Of a stretch of 64,000 bases of DNA, positions 62,901 through 64,000 are shown piece by piece. The DNA is from Pycnopodia helianthoides (taxonomy: Eukaryota; Echinodermata; Asteroidea; Forcipulatida; Asteriidae): NCBI GenBank assembly GCA_032158295.1, contig CM063259.1, positions 451,501-515,500 of the forward strand, in the 5' to 3' direction. The position numbers and the translations under genes were made by a program. A model generated the notes under the pieces. That model was not told where the DNA came from, made no database searches, and saw only the letters and a program-made list of their open reading frames with translations. The stretch's first letter is position 1. Every line of letters starts with the position of its first letter.

Positions 62901-63846
62901 TGTGATGCAATGGTAATGTCAAAACTTCTGTGAGAGTTTGCGAACTTGAGAACTTTCCACACAATAAACAGAAAAACTTGCAAACTGAATATAAATATAG
63001 TTACGTGCGGTTCGAGCTGGAAATACGTCCACGCGATTGGTCGAATCTGATGAACAGGCCAACGATGAAACTTTGTTTTTAGGCCTATTAGCTATACGGT
63101 TTACTTACTAGCGAATTGGGGAATGTTTTGGAAGGGCGACTGTGGATACAATTGTAAAATTCACGTGGTGTGGAAAATTAGGTCTACGCCATGGATATTA
63201 AACCATACTGCAATTGAAAGAATTGACATATTTTTGTTTGTAACGTTTCATAAGGGTTGGTGAAAATATTGCCCGCTAAATATTCTACCAATTTTTTTAA
63301 AGGCACAGTACACGTTTGGTAATTGGAGCCCATTGATTGTGTTAATCCTATATAAATGTAGGTACATACAATAAAACTAACCTTTGAAAATCTATCTTCA
63401 AAAGGTGGTCGCGTTTTTGAGATATCACCGAAAAACCGGAGCGAATATTTCCACGCAGGAAGAATATTCCCCATAGGAATACACAGTCTGAGAAGCATTT
63501 CTGACAGAAACGCCTTCCAGATTAACATTTTGGGGAATAAAAGTGATATATTTTACATAACCGTAGTGCTTTGAAGTTAAAAGTTTCTCAAAATTAATTT
63601 TACTTCCCAAAGCTGCCGTACTTCTTACCAAGTAAGTTTTTATTGCCATTAATTTTCAGAGTCATTACCAAATGTGTACTGTGCCTTTAACAACGGTTCA
63701 GGCTCAGTATCTCTCGACCAAAACCGAAATAAGAATTCATTCCGATATGGTTACAAAAATGCACGAACTTACCTAATTTTCTCCCAAGTTTCGTCATCAA
63801 ATTTGTCCAAAACGAGAGCCCTCACGCAGAGATTTATAAAACCATA
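22157..63846 (-). CDS. GUCY1B2: Soluble guanylate cyclase beta-2 subunit (12 exons; ATG exon off the right edge)
   Basis: Haem-containing NO sensor that converts GTP to cGMP. Exons in transcript order: 63773-63846, 49164-49258, 41693-41953, 32449-32654, 27620-28052, 27125-27445, 26058-26206, 25428-25574, 24707-24861, 23666-23901, 22842-22970, 22157-22356. Every junction keeps phase. The total is 2,406 nt with stop, so 802 aa counting the off-window Met. Domains: H-NOX about 2-190 (haem-ligand H103, YxSxR at 132-136), HNOBA/PAS-like about 265-400, coiled coil about 406-445, class III cyclase about 466-645, then a 157-residue tail. Beta-2 rather than beta-1 by [42 protein letters not shown] and AVAKEFF. 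The last exon ends CILL-stop. The donor after 25428-25574 (GGG|GTTTGT) is weak but keeps frame. Confidence 0.96.
22465..22600 (+). repeat. tRNA-like SINE fragment
   Basis: GGTTGGCGTAGTGGTACCTC followed by AGTTTAAATC and a T-rich tail with GGTTTTCCCTTGAATAT. It lies in the last GUCY1B2 intron. The B box is degenerate. Confidence 0.35.
23081..23240. repeat. Dispersed repeat, intact copy
   Basis: Starts CACTCAACCAAGTGTGTGAT, includes TTGTTAAACTCTCTGTTCTGAC and GTGGGCCCATTGTTTTCCTT, and ends CTCGGTTTGAATGTCAC. The same unit occurs at 48440-49100 but is split there by an inserted foldback element. Confidence 0.7.
24467..24600. mobile_element. Short foldback element (GGCC-TGTCC-family)
   Basis: Starts GGCCCTGTCCAAAATAAGCG and ends TAGCCGCCAATTCGGACAAGG, an imperfect inversion of its start. 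Internal arms also pair (GCGTCTATGGATCC with GGGATCC..AGACGC). Related copies: 26422-26533, 36594-36723, about 37628-37797 and fragments near 59280, 60530 and 61622. Confidence 0.7.
24707..26206 (-). CDS. GUCY1B2: GUCY1B2 exons 8-10: class III cyclase catalytic domain
   Basis: Exons are 26058-26206, 25428-25574 and 24707-24861. Visible active-site residues: metal Asp D476 ([11 protein letters not shown]) and D520 (VETIGDAYM); purine specificity E516 and C586 ([10 protein letters not shown]); transition-state N593 and R597 (NTASR). Beta-1 has Gly at the first metal position and must pair with an alpha chain, whereas this chain has the whole set. Confidence 0.95.
26422..26533. mobile_element. 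Short foldback element (GGCC-TGTCC-family)
   Basis: GGCCCTGTCCGAATTGACGG then CTGTGGCTATGG at the left. At the right, CCATAGCCGCAGCCAAAGTC then GACACAG, the inverted counterpart. Non-coding, in a GUCY1B2 intron. Confidence 0.65.
27125..28052 (-). CDS. GUCY1B2: GUCY1B2 exons 6-7: HNOBA/PAS-like region and signalling coiled coil
   Basis: Exon 6 is 27620-28052 (residues 214-357) and exon 7 is 27125-27445 (359-464), with a 174-bp intron between them. Exon 6 holds [15 protein letters not shown] (compare beta-1 FCKAFPFHIIFDRDL) and ..RIMPRLRS. Exon 7 holds [34 protein letters not shown] and the helix [19 protein letters not shown] leading into [18 protein letters not shown], the dimerising linker that passes the haem signal to the cyclase. 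Plus-strand open frames over this stretch are shadows. Confidence 0.96.
28053..32448. other. GUCY1B2 intron (4.4 kb)
   Basis: No exon supported. AT-rich with a run of T/C near 31211-31275 and short open frames on both strands that show no family resemblance. Confidence 0.6.
32449..32654 (-). CDS. GUCY1B2: GUCY1B2 exon 5: end of H-NOX
   Basis: Residues 146-213: [19 protein letters not shown].., then [15 protein letters not shown]. This matches beta-2 (IIEAVAKDFFDIDVIMDIL, GKKEHVVFLIVQK), followed by a charged linker. It ends GAG|GTGATT in phase 0. Confidence 0.95.
36594..36723. mobile_element. Short foldback element (GGCC-TGTCC-family)
   Basis: GGCCGTGTCCGAACTAATGG at the left and GGCCATAGCCGGAGCCAAAG..TTGCCACGGCC at the right. 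Same architecture and length class as the copies at 24467 and 26422. Confidence 0.65.
37628..37797. mobile_element. Foldback element, divergent member
   Basis: The left end has TTTTCGAAACCACGGCTTTG and the right end GCCAAGCCGTGGTTTAGAAA, inverted. The centre carries GGCTTAGGCTTAG repeats. Confidence 0.6.
41100..41660. repeat. Degenerate tandem array (five units of about 115-150 bp) abutting GUCY1B2 exon 4
   Basis: A block like TTTTAATTAGCTATAGCAA..CAGTAACAGACAG recurs near 41112, 41260, 41376, 41490 and 41629. Two units also carry degraded copies of the exon's 3' end and donor (41163-41192 and 41551-41572). Confidence 0.75.
41693..41953 (-). CDS. GUCY1B2: GUCY1B2 exon 4: haem pocket
   Basis: Residues 59-144. 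It contains the proximal haem ligand H103 (in LDSLHSYL) and the propionate-binding YxSxR motif as YYSHR (Y132, S134, R136), which supports a haem-binding, gas-sensing protein. The boundary at CCAG|GCCTG is set by phase with exon 3, giving ..SGLQVPV. Exon composition is clearly more GC-rich than the flanking introns. Confidence 0.96.
42435..42800. mobile_element. MITE with TTAAAGG..TTGGTAG-type inverted ends
   Basis: The left end TTTAAAGGTATTATACAGGA then TTGGTAG pairs with the right end CTTACCAATAGTGTACAGGG then CCTTTAAG. The internal block TGTGAAAATTTGAGCTCAAT then TGGTCATCGAGG resembles abundant elements I know from echinoderm genomes. About 366 bp, non-coding. Confidence 0.75.
43914..44150. 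repeat. Tandem repeats, about 80-105 bp unit, three copies
   Basis: GTCAACCCTCCTACTGTTTG, then ACCATTC.CTATCAT.CACTG, recurs near 43916, 43996 and 44102 with intervening GAATGCA..CACAGTACA segments. Confidence 0.7.
47983..48228. repeat. GAA/AAG microsatellite tract
   Basis: About 245 bp of nearly pure purine sequence on the plus strand, mostly GAA triplets with scattered AAAA and GGA interruptions. It lies in a GUCY1B2 intron. Poly-Phe/Leu/Ser frames over it are artefacts. Confidence 0.95.
48515..49005. mobile_element. Foldback element nested in an older repeat
   Basis: The left end TTTTCACGAAGAGCCACTTA pairs with the right end ATAGGTGGCTGTTCGTGAAA. Three further internal copies of TGGCT(G/C)TTCGTGAAA lie near 48725, 48815 and 48900. 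The flanks (48440-48514 and 49006-49105) are two halves of the repeat seen uninterrupted at 23081-23240. Confidence 0.75.
49164..49258 (-). CDS. GUCY1B2: GUCY1B2 exon 3: H-NOX
   Basis: Encodes [19 protein letters not shown] followed by [11 protein letters not shown]. It matches the beta-2 segment VFMTYTVYDDIITIKLIQEA in order and spacing. Phase 2 in, phase 1 out. It is isolated by introns of 14.5 kb (upstream) and 7.2 kb (downstream). Confidence 0.93.
51939..52790. mobile_element. Inverted-repeat element of about 850 bp
   Basis: The left end AAAGGAACACGTTGCCTTC and the right end GAAGGCAACGTGTTCCTTT are perfect inverted counterparts over 19 bp. No transposase frame. A perfect 30-bp palindrome sits near its centre (52240-52269). 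Confidence 0.75.
54920..55031. mobile_element. Small hairpin element
   Basis: TTTGGCTATTAAAGGGCCAT then CGCAGAT at the left pairs with ATTCTGCGATGGCCCTATCA then GCCAAAC at the right, forming arms of about 26 bp around a loop of about 55 bp. Confidence 0.65.
56085..56222 (-). repeat. tRNA-derived SINE, copy 2
   Basis: Shares with 583-728 the GTATACTCAGTGCT, CGAGTCCTG and CATACTCGGGT blocks in the same order. The tRNA half is more decayed; the B box reads CTAATCCCAC-like. Confidence 0.6.
56380..56428. repeat. Two tandem C8/A8-AATTGAATC units
   Basis: ACCCCCCCC followed by AAAAAAAATTGAATC occurs twice back to back, about 25 bp each. A low-complexity duplication. Confidence 0.85.
56868..57004. 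repeat. 34-bp minisatellite, about four copies
   Basis: Unit GGAACAAAACCGTCTACTAC then GTACCCACCTTGGG. The first copies are near identical; the last has drifted (CATAGGGTGAAC). Confidence 0.9.
63297..63690. mobile_element. MITE with TTTAAAGGCACAGTACAC inverted ends
   Basis: The left end TTAAAGGCACAGTACACGTT then TGGTAAT and the right end ATTACCAAATGTGTACTGTG then CCTTTAA invert over about 26 bp. About 394 bp, only 83 bp from GUCY1B2 exon 2, and of the same superfamily as 42435-42800. The overlapping minus-strand open frames are inside the element. Confidence 0.8.
63773..63846 (-). CDS. GUCY1B2: GUCY1B2 exon 2: start of the H-NOX domain
   Basis: The acceptor TTGCAG is followed directly by [20 protein letters not shown] and an AG|GTAAGT donor (phase 2). 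Family members begin MYGF, so the ATG must be the last codon of an upstream exon. No ATG|GT pair exists in the remaining 150 bp of the window. Confidence 0.93.
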
Positions 63847-64000
63847 CTGCAATTTAAAAGAATAATGGTTCTAATTAGAGTACTACAGTTTAAAGAAGAA
63901 ATAAATCTTGTAAGATCACACCCAATCCTCTTTGTAAGATACCAGCAAGGGCAACTAGTATAGAGGTACCTTTATGTGGAAAGATAACGTCAATGTGTGT

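Larger units (their letters stand above)
49259..63772. other. GUCY1B2 first large intron in window (14.5 kb)
   Basis: Several foldback elements (51939-52790, 54920-55030, 63297-63690), a SINE (56085-56222), a 34-bp minisatellite (56868-57004), a TACTCG-rich stretch (57780-58275) and fragments of the GGCC-TGTCC family (about 59280, 60530, 61622). Short open frames here show no reliable homology. Confidence 0.55.

Noticed and set aside
62720..62983. Overlapping frames on both strands of about 66-87 codons
   Set aside because: No family resemblance, no splice signals that fit, and both strands are equally open. Treated as chance.

Overview
This is a eukaryotic, intron-rich, AT-leaning stretch with no prokaryotic-type operons. 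The proteins read as animal, and deuterostome-like. The dispersed elements (short foldback elements starting 'TTTAAAGGCA...TTGGTAAT', tRNA-derived SINEs, and 'GCGCTATATAAGAACTCAG-TATTATT' tails) resemble those I know from echinoderm, especially sea star, genomes. Echinoderm is an inference; marine invertebrate deuterostome is the safer statement. All gene models were read by eye from homology, splice sites and intron phase.

Layout. (1) 174-8471, minus strand: the first 14 coding exons of POLA1, the catalytic subunit of DNA polymerase alpha, which runs off the left edge. (2) 8472-9317: a short head-to-head interval with an E2F-type site just upstream of the POLA1 ATG. (3) 9318-11154, plus strand: a complete 4-exon EBPL gene (emopamil-binding-protein-like, 207 aa). 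(4) 11155-14211: intergenic DNA with repeats. (5) 14212-15483, plus strand: two exons of a PB1-like protein whose 3' exons I could not find. (6) 15484-22156: a repeat-rich interval with a 1.3 kb tandem duplication and a striking 750 bp minisatellite of 15-bp units. (7) 22157-63846, minus strand: GUCY1B2, the beta-2 subunit of NO-sensing guanylate cyclase, in 12 exons spread over 41.7 kb. Only the first exon, carrying the ATG, lies beyond the right edge. Its four large introns hold most of the foldback elements, tandem arrays and microsatellites.

Functionally, POLA1 and EBPL share a promoter region but not a pathway (replication initiation versus the ER sterol-isomerase family). The most interesting protein is the guanylate cyclase. 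It keeps the H-NOX haem histidine and the YxSxR motif. It carries both metal aspartates plus the purine-binding and transition-state residues on one chain, so it could work as a homodimer. It ends in a long basic/Ser-rich tail closed by a CaaX box (CILL), predicting a prenylated, membrane-bound cyclase. The other notable signals are an apparent one-base frame break in POLA1 exon 12, tandem intronic copies of a guanylate cyclase exon end, and a foldback element whose pre-insertion site can be reconstructed from a second copy of its host repeat.
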